Below, in pieces: positions 35,761 through 48,200 of a stretch of DNA of 64,000 bases (position 1 is the first letter of the stretch; each line of letters begins with the position of its first letter). The translations under genes were made by a program, and so were the position numbers. This DNA is from Globodera rostochiensis (Eukaryota > Nematoda > Chromadorea > Rhabditida > Heteroderidae), in contig JAEVLN010000011.1 of NCBI GenBank assembly GCA_018350325.1, forward strand, positions 228,865 through 292,864, written 5' to 3'. The notes under the pieces are model-generated. The model did no database searches and was not told where the DNA came from. It saw only the letters and a program-made list of their open reading frames with translations.

Positions 35761-38149
35761 TGTTTTTATCAATTTTTTATTATTACGGTTTATGATTATT
35801 TTTTATAATTGTGCAAGGAGGAAATAATTGTTCATTTTTATCACGCTTAAATTATTTGTTAGAAATTAATTGAAATAGGTTTGCTTTTTATTTACGAGTA
35901 TTCAATTAAATTCTCTAATGTGTCAAGTTAGTTTGACTTTATTTAATAAATTCAGTTTTTATGTAAGGCTTTTTTAATCTGCCTTTCGCTGCGGTTCCTT
36001 TTAAAAACCCAGAGCTGGGTCCTTCGTGTGTATATTTAAACGTAAATAAACCACAATGTAGATTTGATCGTTTACAAATTAAAATAGTTTTTAATTGTGT
36101 TAATATTAATTTTAGTTTATTATGTATTATTTAATGATTTATTAGCTTTATTAATATATCTTAAGATTTTTTTTTCAAATGTGGTGTAATTGCTAATCCT
36201 TGTTATTTTTAGGGTTTATTTTATACAAACCCGCTCCACGCACTGCCTCTTTATTGTAAGTTTTACGATTTATTTGCCATTGCTGCAAATGCGCAAAGCC
36301 GTGGAGTATTTTTTTTTGAAAAATTTCACATTATTTTGAGTTTTAGAATCATTCTAATCATTTTTCAAACAAACCCATTTTAATTGTTCACCCACCAAGG
36401 TGAAGGGTTTGATCACATTTATTTGATAATGGAAAATAAATACCATTAAAAAAACTATAATATGTTCGAAAAAATATGGTTAAAAAACAATTTATAAAAT
36501 TTGAAAATATATGAATACATATAAACCGCTACTCAAAGAACATTTATAAAATAACCAAACATATGCGGTTTATGTAATTATTATTTTTATTCGGGTATCT
36601 AAAATGACCACACATTGGCTCTCGAGGCGTGCCCGACTGGATTATTTAAAAACAACTTTTAAAAAACCGCATTTTTATTAATATTATTCATGGATTTATG
36701 ATGACTGGTCAGAAAAATGCTTTGAATAGAACTTTTATTTAAAAATTAAAAAAAATCGGAAATTTGGGCATTTTATTATGTTTTCTAAAATTTTTTGGGG
36801 TTTGTACAAAATTTTGGGTTTTGTCAACCCAAAACCCCAAAACCCAAAAAATGATGATTAATTTTTCAAACCGTCACTTGGTTGACCATTAAAAAAAAAT
36901 TTAATTTAATTTTTAAAAATAATCTTTGATCATGTTTAATAAAATATTTATGATAAATTCTGAATTCCAAAAAAGCAAAATTTATATATTTAAAATCACA
37001 ATAAACAAAGCTTTGCGTGATGGTATTACAGGGATTTCACCAAAATTTTAGCAAATCATAATATCAAACGGCAAGATTTTTGAAACTTATTGTAAAATAT
37101 TGATAAATAAAAACCAACATTTTCTATTAAGAATTCAAGAATGTTTCTGTTACAAAATGCATCATGAAAATATATAGCTAGATTGTGGGAGTCATGTAAT
37201 TTGGTAAAGGACAACAAAAGACTGCGCTTGCCTAAAACCAATAAAATGCGCCAAATAATACAAACAAAAATCCAAAATAAAACACAATAAAAATGTTAAT
37301 AAATATTATAATAAAAATTGTTATTCAAACTTTATTACACTTTAAAAAATCGAAAATAATTAAAAAAAGAAATTTTGTTACTTCCGAAAATGGTGGATTG
37401 GCATTCCACCGTCATATGGACAATAAGCAGAAGAATCTCCTATTTGATGCAAGTGTTGTTGGTGGCTAAATTATAAGTGCTTCGCAACAACGAATTGCAG
37501 GTTATTGATATCTTTTTGATTTTAAAATATATCGTATTTATGTTTTTACTAATTAATATGCTTTATTTGGTATTGTTTTTATTGCTATTATAGTGTATTT
37601 AAATAATTTTCTAATAAGTCATTTAACGGCGTGCAAGCATTATTTAATATCAGTTAAAAACGAATACTCATTAAAAAAGGCGGGCATGTGTGAGATTAAT
37701 TTGTAAGCAAATTTTTTGAATCACATTTTACAAAGCTTAAATCCACAATGAAACACAGAATTAAAAAATATAAATTCCTAAATAGGTAAAGAAAAATTAT
37801 AATAAAATTTAATCACGAAAAATATGACTCAAAAAATATCGCTAATATTATTTAAAAAAGTCCAAAACCTCATTAAAAACCGCTTGCGAGACATCAACAG
37901 TTGGTTGAGAGCTAGGTAGCAAAGCGGTTGCTACAAAGGAAAAGAACAGAACAAGAGAAAAACCGAAGCAGCCCAGAGTCCAAATTGTTGTTTGTAGCAG
38001 GGCGTTACCTGTACTTATTTAATCCCAAATGTTAAAATCCCAATTTATTAATTTAAAAGCATATACAAATTGGAAAGAAATATAAAAAAACGTAGTGCTA
38101 ATTGATAAAGTAAGGAAAAAGCTAAAATCAAATTAATCAAATTTCCTAT
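35761..38149. other. A+T-rich stretch with islets at 35967-36134, 36215-36330, 36604-36680, 37375-37480 and 37870-38010
   Basis: The 35967 islet is a 55-codon plus frame containing LPFAAVPFKNPELGPSCVY. The 36215 islet lies between TTTTTAG and GTAAGT, like a 43-base exon. The 36604 islet is a 25-codon ATG frame. The 37375 islet reads FVTSENGGLAFHRHMDNKQK on the plus strand and is also open on the minus. The 37870 islet has AACCGCTT and AAGCGGTT as an inverted pair. No domain was recognised in any. Confidence 0.35.
36789..36850. repeat. Hairpin rich in TTTTGGGG / CCCCAAAA words
   Basis: A perfect 9-bp stem, TTTTGGGTT (36812-36820) with AACCCAAAA (36826-36834), lies inside a longer inverted pair of G-rich and C-rich words. 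It looks like a small foldback and not a telomere. Confidence 0.7.
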
Positions 38150-38428
38150 TTAAATCATCAAATTATTTATTAAAATCAACTTTATGAACTCGATAGTAAC
38201 TCGACAAGTTAACATTTTTGCAAAACAATATTTTTTATGAACAAAGTCAGATTTAAGTAAATTACTTAATAACAAATCTACAAACAATCTTGGCTTACGA
38301 ACGGGAAGGCGCTTCCGCAAATCAGTGATGATCAACCCAGCTGTCGAAAACAAACTTTCACTCTCGGCTGATGATACATTTTTGTTATTATTTTTTATTT
38401 TACCGCTTGTTTGTATTTTCTTGAACAA
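38150..38428 (-). pseudogene. hAT transposase dimerisation-domain relic
   Basis: The minus frame of 92 residues contains NVSSAESESLFSTAGLI, then ITDLRKRLPVRKPRLFVDL. This is the classic hAT C-terminal dimerisation motif (SSA.SER.FS.AG.....R.RL). Residues 18-60 or so carry the motif. The usual SER is SES here, and sequence beyond residue 65 becomes K, I and N rich and is probably past the old stop. No RNase-H-like catalytic core was found upstream on the minus strand, so only the tail survives. Transposases of this family would have moved elements with TAGGGTTGG-type ends, such as the MITE at 7693-7855, but a direct link is inference. Confidence 0.85.
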
Positions 38429-41400
38429 TTGATTTTTCCGACATCCATAAAATTATTGAATTAAGTGTATACGCGCAGCATTAAATCAATTTAATCCTGA
38501 TGTCTGTATTTAATGTTTTATCTTAATAGTATAATTTTTGCAATTTTAAAGAGTTCGTTTATATATTTTCCGCATCCATCCAGCCGATTCGCTTAACAGC
38601 GGTAGTATAAAACAACTGTGTTATAAATTTAAGCCAAAGTGCAAGACAATTTAATGTAGATTCGGCGTTGTAATAAATCCTAGAATTTGAAACAGAGATT
38701 TTTTTGAAATAAAGTGTTAGCAATATTATTTATTTAATTTAGGTTTAAGCTTTACTAAATGGTATTTAATTTTTTAAATTGAGATAATAGAATTTTTCAT
38801 TTTTATTACTTTAATATATACATTTTTATTAAATCAATCCATAAATATTTAGTAGTTTTATCGTCCTTTAAAAGTACATGAGTTATTGAACTGCTCGTCG
38901 TCTATTTCCGTCAACAAATATGATAAGTAAGCTTTTATTTTTTTTCCTTTTTATCATATTTTTTTCTCATATTTGCATTTTAAGTAATTTCTAAAGCGTT
39001 GTTTTGTTCAATATAAATACACCTGGACTTAATATTATCATTATTTTAAAGGAATACATAAATTGCATTTTAATTTTATTTCTTTATTTATAACTTATTT
39101 TTTATCATCAAATCGTTTAACATTTATTGTAAAGCACATTTTACAATATTTATTAGTTTTAAAGTTTATTCTTTTATGATAAAATTTTATTTGTTGTCAT
39201 TTTGAATGAAAATATTCTTAACTTGATTCATATTTGCAATATTTTTTCAAAAATTTCACTGTTATTTAGTTTAATTCATACTTTGTTCAAATCTGGTGTG
39301 TATCTAACCATATGCGCTAGCACAATAAAGTGCATATATTTATTGCTGTGTACATTCTAAGACTTTTATAAGTAACATTTATTTTGTTTTAAAGTCTCAA
39401 AACTTTTATATATTTGGAAATTTTATGATTTTTTAAAGCATTATAAAAAACTGCTCGTGTTAGAAACAAATAAAAAAACAGCGAAGGAAAAATTTATCTG
39501 ACAAATTTAATTTTTTTTATAAAATAAAGCTTTGTTTTTCCAATAATTATACATTCACCAGATCAGATGCCCGTCAAATCCTTAAGATTAATGAGGTTGG
39601 GTCAAATATTTAAGGTAATAGCTTTTATTAACAACCAATTCTATTATTTATATGGAACACAGCTTTTCATGAAGCGGGCACTGCGTAGTGGCTTTCTTTT
39701 CCCGATTTCCGTCAAAGTTACTCGAATACCAATAGAATAATCCTCAAACACAAAACATTTCCATATTTAACTTGACTAAATTTGTGGAGAAAGGAAAATC
39801 GAGTGCGAAAGTTTATAGAAACTTAACGTTTCTTAAGCCAAATATAAAAAAATAAACACATATTATTTTGCAAACATAAATAAAATAACACACAAATAAA
39901 ATATTAAATTAGACATATTTAAAAAGATTACTGTTTTATCTAAATCTCATAATGCTGGAATATTATTTATAAAACAAAATAAACTATCTATAAAAATCAA
40001 AATATTATGACAAAAAAACAGCAACAATAAATAAATAAAAATTTTTTAAAGGAATATTCTTCTTCACTCTTCATTTGCACAAAAAGATTTAATCTGCCTT
40101 CCGAATACCATTAGGACCACCTGAACAATAAGTGTTTAGATATTATTGATAAGTGAATTTTAAATATTTTTGGGAAGAAGGTTTTATAAGAATATTTTTA
40201 TTACACGATAAATTGTTTTTCATAAATATAAAAAATCATTTTAAAACAATATAAAAATTCATTTATATAAAATTGTCTATTTCAGCTTTTTGCAACGGGT
40301 GTCAGGCTCCGAATAGTAACACAATTAACAATTAATATAAGAAAAACGAAATATTAAAATTAAACAACAATTTAGAGTCAGAGACGGAATCTGAAGAACA
40401 TCAACGTGCGTTTTTTCTTTTGAAAAATCAGAAATGAGCAACCATATGTTGATTGCCTTTTAAATTTATGTTAAACTTTATAACAATTTGACCTACTTAT
40501 TTATAACAAATAAAAAAAAAACGTAATTACAAAAACTTATTTATGTCAATTTTTTGTGGCGCAAAATAATTGTAATATAAAATATTAAAAAGCAATCTTA
40601 CCATTAGTATAATTTTGACTCGCTATCTAAATATAAAATGGATTGCCACACGTAGAATCTATTTGCGATATTATAATTAAGCATTCTTTGAATCAACGAA
40701 TTCGTTTAAAAATTTTTAACAAAGCATTAAAGTCATTGTTGTTTGAATTAGAAAAAATTGATTAAAACTATATAAAAATCCATTTGTAAAATAAAATATT
40801 AACAACCAATTTACTTAATTATGTTGGTTAATTTAATGTTGACTATTTTTATTATAAACACCCAAAAAAATTAAATAAAAGAGTGTGATATTTTTCTATG
40901 AAATGAAATAAATTTAATAAATTAAATTATGTTAATTTACGCTGGATAAACAAATTGCCTAATAAAAACTTAATTGTGAATTTCCTGATTATTAGACAAT
41001 AAATATACAAAAACAAAATTTTTGAGATTTACATTACTTTATTTTCAATTATAGCTCTTTTGAAATAATAGAAACATATACCAAATCTGGTAATTTTATG
41101 ATTTTTAAATTTAATAATGTTTTATTAGTTCTTGAATTGTTTACAATTTTTCTTTATTTAATAATCATTTTCATTCAAATTTATTTTTATTTTCTAATTT
41201 TACACATGTCGAAAAGGAAGAACGTAATGCACCATGCCGACCTCTTCATATTAGTAAATTAATTAAATGTATTTTATCACTGTTAACGATTTGATTTAAT
41301 TTAATTTGTTCATATTTTAGTTTTAATTAAAATTTTTATTAATAAATTCTCATGGAATGATTCCAAACAAATTGTTTATGTTCCACAAAAAAAGATAATC

Positions 41401-43049
41401 ACTTTATTTCGGTGCACAAATGTCTTGTGTTATTGTTTGCTATATATTAATAAATTCCTGTCTTAATTAAAATTTTACGAAGACCGGAGCTATTTGTTAA
41501 AATTATGCATACATTTTTTTTTATAATATTTACAAAAATAAACTAGATATACCGGTTTAAATTATTTTAATAAGTTTAAATAAAATTTCACCGCGTGAAT
41601 AAAAACGCTCGAAATATTTACCCCTTTTTTTGTATAAGTGAAATAAATTAAATACGCTATATTTTCAAAAAGTTAGCATTTTCTGGTACCAATTAACATA
41701 TTTATACAAAATAATTGTTAATATAAAATAAAATAACTTATTATTTTTAAAATTTACTTGTTATACCAAAAATTCTAAATATAAAAATAATTATTAAAAA
41801 AGGTTTAGAAAAAATAATTGGAGGAATAAAATAAAAACTATCGATTGTATTGAAAAAGCCAAAAATATTAATATTTATTATATATATATAATATAACTAA
41901 GACTTTTGCAATAAATAAACTTAATGCTTAACGTCGCTCAAAAGCCGCCCTCGTTCAACCATTGATTGTTTGAAATAAATGTCTTGTTTTGTTTGTTTTT
42001 ATATCCGTCTGGGCCATTGATTGGTCTTAAACTATTTATGCATTATCCACGCCTCAAGGTTGTTGACATCAAACAATAGGATTAATAATTAATTTATTCG
42101 ATTTCAAATATAAAATAATAAATTAATTAAATAAAAGCCGAAAACCTCGACATGGTGTAGAAACATTTTGATTATCAGTTGGTTAACAATGATTATTAAC
42201 AATGGTTGATAATTTTCTAAATGTTGTAATTGAATAAAATAAAATCCAAAAAGAAAAACAATAAAATAGAATATAAATTCTAAACGTATAAAACAATTTT
42301 TAAAAAAAAATTAAGTTGCATCCAATATTAATATTCTAAATAGGTTGTATGCGGTTCATTCTGCCAGCCGCCGCAACACAAGTGTCCATCTCCTCTTTCA
42401 TTTTAAATAATTGACAAATCTTCAAATTAGTTTTATGCTCCCAAATACTTCAAATTCTAATAAGTAAAAAAAGTTTTTTGTTTTAAAAGTATAACATAAC
42501 AAAGCATAAAATGTGATACGAAAATAAACTGAAAATATAAAAATATAATAAATAAAAAATGTCAGAATGACAACGGATTTAAAACACTTAAAATCCACTC
42601 TTAAAAGAAGCCAAAAACGATTGTGAGGCACAAAAAGGGCTCTTGACCAATACGCTCGCCAAATCACAAAATTTTTAAAGAAAAAAAATAAAAATTTATA
42701 AAAAAAAATAAATTTATTTATTATATTAAAAACATCAATTATTACATAAAATCGCACTCAACAATTTAAAAAGCAATTGCACTGAGGTGAACGATGTGTG
42801 CCTATCAAATGGGCCGTTTGTTTGGAACGCGGGGGCTACTCCCGTACGAATTGTTGTACTGTCGATTACGACTTAGTTTGTTGTGTTAAGGTTAAAAATT
42901 ACATTTTTTTTAAATTAGGAATATTAAAGAGTTTAACAATAAATGATTAATTTTAACATATAATGTAGAAATTGATTTTATATAGAAATAATTTAAACTA
43001 ATGGCATAAAATGGAAAATCGCATAGCGATCAATTTATAAAATTAATAA
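38429..43049. other. A+T-rich stretch with scattered islets
   Basis: Notable islets: 38549-38653 (plus frame FRIHPADSLNSGSIKQL); 39526-39751 (a 70-codon open run with a 58-codon ATG frame from 39568, containing SLRLMRLGQIFKVIAF and FMKRALRSGFLFPISVK); 40286-40440; 41205-41265; 41940-42085; 42345-42405 (cysteine-rich GSFCQPPQHKCPSPL); 42567-42701 (plus ATG frame MTTDLKHLKSTLKRSQKRL with one in-frame TGA, coiled-coil-like); 42790-42890 (open on both strands). None has a recognised domain. Confidence 0.35.
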
Positions 43050-43133
43050 ATTACCATATGTGTTCATACAGCCGAACTGACTGAAATCTTGGCACTTTGG
43101 TTTGGATCACAATCCTGGAAAATTAAAAAATAA
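43050..43133 (+). pseudogene. Possible retroelement RNase H fragment
   Basis: A 27-codon plus frame reads ITICVHTAELTEILALWFGS. The AEL.AIL.AL wording matches the second catalytic acidic motif of RNase H domains in retrotransposons. It is very short and no neighbouring RNase H motif was found, so this is a weak call. Confidence 0.28.
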
Positions 43134-45080
43134 TAGTTAAGCAAAATTTCTATTAAATTTTGTTAGCAAAAGATATATGAAAAACATACTTTGAAATAAA
43201 ATTTTTAATTTTCCAAATTGTTTACAAGTTTTTAAACAATACATTTAATTTAACATTAATTCATTTAGATTAAAATCCATCGTCTCACTCCAAATTGAAA
43301 ATAAAATTTATAAAAAAACTGTGATTTAATTATAACAATTACGAATAACAAAATTTGACTGTCAAAAAAAAGATCAACTCAATAATTAACTGATGGAATG
43401 AAAAAAAAAATTCGGTTAAGTTCTAAAAGCTGAAGTTTTTTCTTGCCCAACAAAAAACAAAATGCATTTTACACTAATCATGTCAAAGGCATCGACACAT
43501 TGATTCAGCAAAAATTTTAAATAAAAATTAGTTGAAAAAAAGACTCTGCAACGGCCGAAGCGCTGAGGAACCGAAAATTTTTTATAAAATTAATTATTAC
43601 AATTAGTATCATTTTTAAATTAGCGCATCATTATTACTTTTATTAATAAATGTTAAGACTCATGTTTGTTGTTGTGTTGTCGATGCATATTTTTAGGTAG
43701 CACATTTATTGTTATAAAAGTGTCTAAATGCGAACACGTCTCATAAAATCTTTATTTTAATTAGGATATTAGTTACTTAAGTTTCAAGTTACGATTGTAA
43801 TGATCGCGCGCCTGAGGTGTGGTCGACTCGGAATTCTTTCTTCCTCCATAGAATGGTTATTTTTAATTTATTTATTCTGGTTTAACGTTGTATTTAATGT
43901 GTTATTTGAACTTTTTTACATCTTTTGAGCAGCATGCTTTTTGCTAAAACAGAGACGTTCGCAATCGGTTGAGAGTACCGATGAACAGTCAGTCAGCATT
44001 CAGTTTCTGCTTTAAATCATCTAAACATGATTTTAAAAAGTACTTAATAACTTTATTTTTCTTTAACCTTTAAACGATAAGTTTTAGCTTTTTTATTTCA
44101 AACAGGTAATTATAAAATAGTTGTTGAAATAATCTAAAAGCAATTGAATTCCTGACGTTGAGAATTTTTATTTAATTGATGCTAATCCCCACGAGATACG
44201 CTACTTGTCTTCAAAAAATACTAATAAAGATATGCTAAATGTTTAATATAATATTTCTTTTTTGAATCACAAATAATATCATAAATAAGAATTTTCTTAA
44301 TAAGGATCAACAGAAACACGAACAAGAAAAATGCTGTTCAGTGTTGTTTATATTCTTGAAGTCCATCGGTTTAATCACCGAAAACAATTCGTCAAACAGT
44401 TCTATAACAAAAATGCCGACATGAAACGCATCCAATTGCCAAAATTATTATAAAATAAACAATCAAAAAAACCTAAGTATTTCATGATTAAAACTTATTA
44501 TTTTTGAATATAAAACACATCGTGTAAAAATGGAGATAATTAAAAACTAAAAAATATAAATTTGGACTCTGAAGCAGCGAGTCAGAAACTAAAGCCGAAC
44601 AGCAATCAAAATGAGATGAGAGCGAAGGCCACAATCAATATTTAAAATATATAAAATCAAATTGGCATGTAAAATGACACATTTTATATTTTAATATTGT
44701 TTTTATTTTTTGTCTTTTGAGGTTTGAGTCGAGAGAGATTTGCGCATTAATTATCAACATAAATTTTTCACAATGATTGTTTGTTTTTTTAATTTAAAGT
44801 TTTGGAAAATTAAATATTATATATTTTATATTTCTTTATTACTTTTGAAACGTATTAAAAATTAGTTTTGACAAAATTAATTTATTGTATATGTCTTCTT
44901 GTTTTTTCTTTCTTATTTTAATTTTAGATATTTTATTAAAAAACGTTTCCCTGCTTTGGAGATGTATATTCGCTTATTAAAACCATTTAGTTCTTTACAC
45001 TTTTTAATATTTTAGCAACTTTCAAAATAGGGTTAATTTTAATTGTTTCAATTGGTTTATTTTTTTCAATGAAATATATT
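43134..45080. other. A+T-rich stretch with islets at 43440-43515, 43795-43885, 43935-44020, 44266-44424 and 44538-44643
   Basis: The 44266 islet is a 52-codon plus frame containing NKDQQKHEQEKCCSVLFIF and LITENNSSNSSITKMPT. The 44538 islet contains DSEAASQKLKPNSNQNEMRA. The 43935 islet contains KQRRSQSVESTDEQSVSIQ. These have normal composition, but I recognised no family. Confidence 0.35.
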
Positions 45081-45287
45081 TTAATATTTAATTCGGTTCG
45101 TGAATAAATTTATAATACATGCCATCCGTTTGGAGTATAATGTTGACCGTTTTCTGCCGTCATGTAATGCTTTAAAAACCCTTTTTAAAACGTTACCACA
45201 GAATCTTTTTGCTAAACTTATTAATCGTAATTTTTGTTGCTTTACCCAGGAATTTGCCATTTGGCCAGCACAGTCAGGGTGCATCAT
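45081..45287 (-). pseudogene. Possible BEL/Pao integrase N-terminal fragment
   Basis: The minus ATG frame of 68 residues contains HPDCAGQMANSWVKQQKL, then RLISLAKRFCGNVLKRVFK. BEL/Pao integrases begin with H..GG..M..S.LR.KYWII..R..V+.V...C. The M..S.V+ ... +LI ... VL+RV spacing is similar, but the zinc-ligand cysteines are not where expected. The plus strand is open too, and its frame includes FAIWPAQSG, which recalls the WPAQSPDLN motif of Tc1/mariner transposases. I rate the two readings about equal. Confidence 0.3.
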
Positions 45288-48200
45288 AATTTTAATTTAA
45301 AAATTAGTGAACGCGCCAATTTTTTTGCCCTTATTAGCATAGGTCTTTTACTATGCCGACCTTATTATTTAACAATATATTTATATCTTTACCAATTTAA
45401 GAATTATTTTTAGTAATTATGTTCGTTTAAAATATTTTTGTATATTTATTATAACCTTCGTGTTTGGCGACGCTGAATTACTTTTCTCTAAAAAACGTGT
45501 TTTTAATGAATAAATCATATTTTGCGTATTATTGCTTTACTTTCTCTTTTTAAATCATTTTTGCGTCTGATGTTTAGTTTTTTTTATAATTGTTTATTTT
45601 TCGAAACTGAGTGTGTAAATTGGATGTTAGAGATGATATGTTACCACAGGTGGTAAAATGCGTCTTCGGTCATTTGCTTACGCCACAAAAATTCGGGAAA
45701 ATAAGAATTGGCAGTGTTGAACTCCTTATCCCGGCTTTCGTTTTTGCATTATTTAGTCATAATTATATTATATTTAAATTTTTTAAATATTGTTATGAAT
45801 AATTCAAAGATTGCAGTGTAATTTTTGAAGATTTTTAACTTTATGGTGAAGGGGGCAAAAAGTTTTTAAAAGTAAATATAAAAGAAGCAAAAAATGGGTT
45901 GTTTTTATTGGAGAAAATGGAGTAAAAAACTCCGGCACGTGCGCAATCAGCGGCATTGCGAATGTACTGAAATTCGACGTCAACATGCCTCGATAACCAT
46001 TCTCTTGCGTTTTGCTTTTTCTTATCAAGTTTTCTAGAATAAGTGATAAAAAATATTGGAAGAATAAATGAAGATTAAATTAATTAATTTATTATTAATT
46101 ATATTTAATTGTTAGAATTTCTGTAAACATTTGTGTAAGTATATTTGGCATTAAATTGTTGATGATGGTCTGTGGTCAACTATCAGATATTTAATAAGCA
46201 ATTAAATTGCTCTTTTTTATTAACGGTTCTATTTTTGTAATTTAGTTGTTAAGATTAATACAATATTAGTTTTTATATTATTATTACATTAAATTCGTAA
46301 TGACCCAAATGAATAAATAAGGTTGCACTTAACAATCTGTTTTGCAACCCGTGCTACTTACTACACGACTAGACCCTAATTTAATATTAAAAATCTTAAC
46401 TTATTTATGAACTAATTTAAATAAGTTCATGAAAAAACTACACTCCGTTAAATACGAATAAATGTTAATATAAATTCAGCGTTACAACATTAACACATTT
46501 AAAAATCGGATGGTTTGTATGCTGAACAAATTAGGCAGCAATGTTAAAAAAGTAGAAATATTAATAGTTTTAAAAATTTTGAACTGATAATAGATAGGTA
46601 TTTAAAATGAAGAATTAGCTTAAGTTTTAAAAAATATCGAATTACCAAATAAAACAAATAAAAATAAAGCGAAGTATTAAAAATAAAGAATAAAATATAC
46701 GATAATTTTTCAAAAACCGAAAGACATTATTAAATATCACATAATTGCCTTTATATTAAAATATCTAGAATAAAAAAATGGATTATGCATTTAAGTAAAA
46801 ATGATTGAATATCCACAAATGGGAACTCATGTGCTGAATCTGTTTACCTTAAACTTTCTTAAATAAACAATGCATTTCAAACTTGAAACATTAAAATGCG
46901 AAACTTCTCTATTATTATTTTTTAAATCTTAAATAAAAACTTATTTTTTAACAGTAAAAAGAATTTTATCTTATAACAGCTTATTCCGTGGCTTGTTGTT
47001 CACTTTTTTAAAAATGAGATTTTTAATAAATTATAAATTTTAATTTTAACACAGTTTCCATTATTTCACAAACTTCGCCAAATAAAATTAAAACATATTG
47101 GGCGTGTTTTGAATTTTTTTTATTGTTAATGATTCGTTACAAAATTTATACAAAGCAAATGGAAATTTAAAATCAATCCGTTTTACATAGGGCGAGACTA
47201 AATAAATAAAAAATTCTGAAAAAGTTAAAAGGCAATAAAAAATAAACAAATTGCTATGGTAACAATAATTTGTATCACAAAAAGTAATATTTAAAGGATT
47301 GGTTTTAAATGTAAAAGAGCATGTAAGCAATATAAATTGCATATTAAAAGGTAATTTCTAAATCTCAAGAAAAAAACAACAAACTGAAAAGTGCGCTTTT
47401 GTGATCAACTTTTTCAAAAATGTATTCTCAATATCAACCTTTTTGGGAAAAAAATCTCCCTAAAATTTATAATGAATAACACAAACGAAGGTATAATTAA
47501 TACAGGATAAAAATGTAACGGGGTACGATACAGAAATGGGAAATCTAACCTCTCAGATTTTTTAAAACAAATATTAAGACAAAAAATTCATTATAATCGC
47601 ATCAATTAAAAATCATTTGATAAAAACAAACAAAAATAAATAATCTAAAGCGGCAGTTTTAGTACGACAATGTGATGTTAAAGTTTTTAGGGAAACCTAT
47701 ATAAGCGTTTGAACGACAAATCCAACAAATCTTTAGTTGTCAGCAAGTATTTTAGTCAGACAAACGCACACCAATACAAAAAAAACCATTTTTTATTAAA
47801 CTATTTTAATCAAGTTGGCAGTCTTATCTTAACCATTTTGACGTATGAAAGCTGGACCTCTACAGGTTATAAAATCAAATTTACAATATATTTGTAATCA
47901 TTTAAAATTATTACTAATTTATTAAATCTGATTCCAGAAATATTTGTGACGGAAAGCATAAACAAAATTTGAATAAACCATTTAATTCTACGATTTTACA
48001 ATAACACCTTGAGCCTGCGGGTGACAAATGGTTTGCGTTGATAAAATTACACCAAAATGATTTTGTGACTCAAAATAAATAACAAAAAGCGATGATTCTA
48101 AATAATGAAAACGTGTATACAAAATACAATTAACAATTTAAAGTAACGTTAAATGGCTGGCTGTTTGCATCCGGAAACCCCTACGAAATCCAAACCGGTA

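Noticed and set aside
36789..36850. CCCCAAAA words as an internal ciliate-type telomere
   Set aside because: Only two or three units, arranged as a hairpin with complementary G-rich words; everything else in the window is animal-like.
42422..42757. 111-residue minus frame as a gene
   Set aside because: Composition is dominated by F, I, L, K and Y as expected from A+T bias, and the opposite strand has the more protein-like reading.
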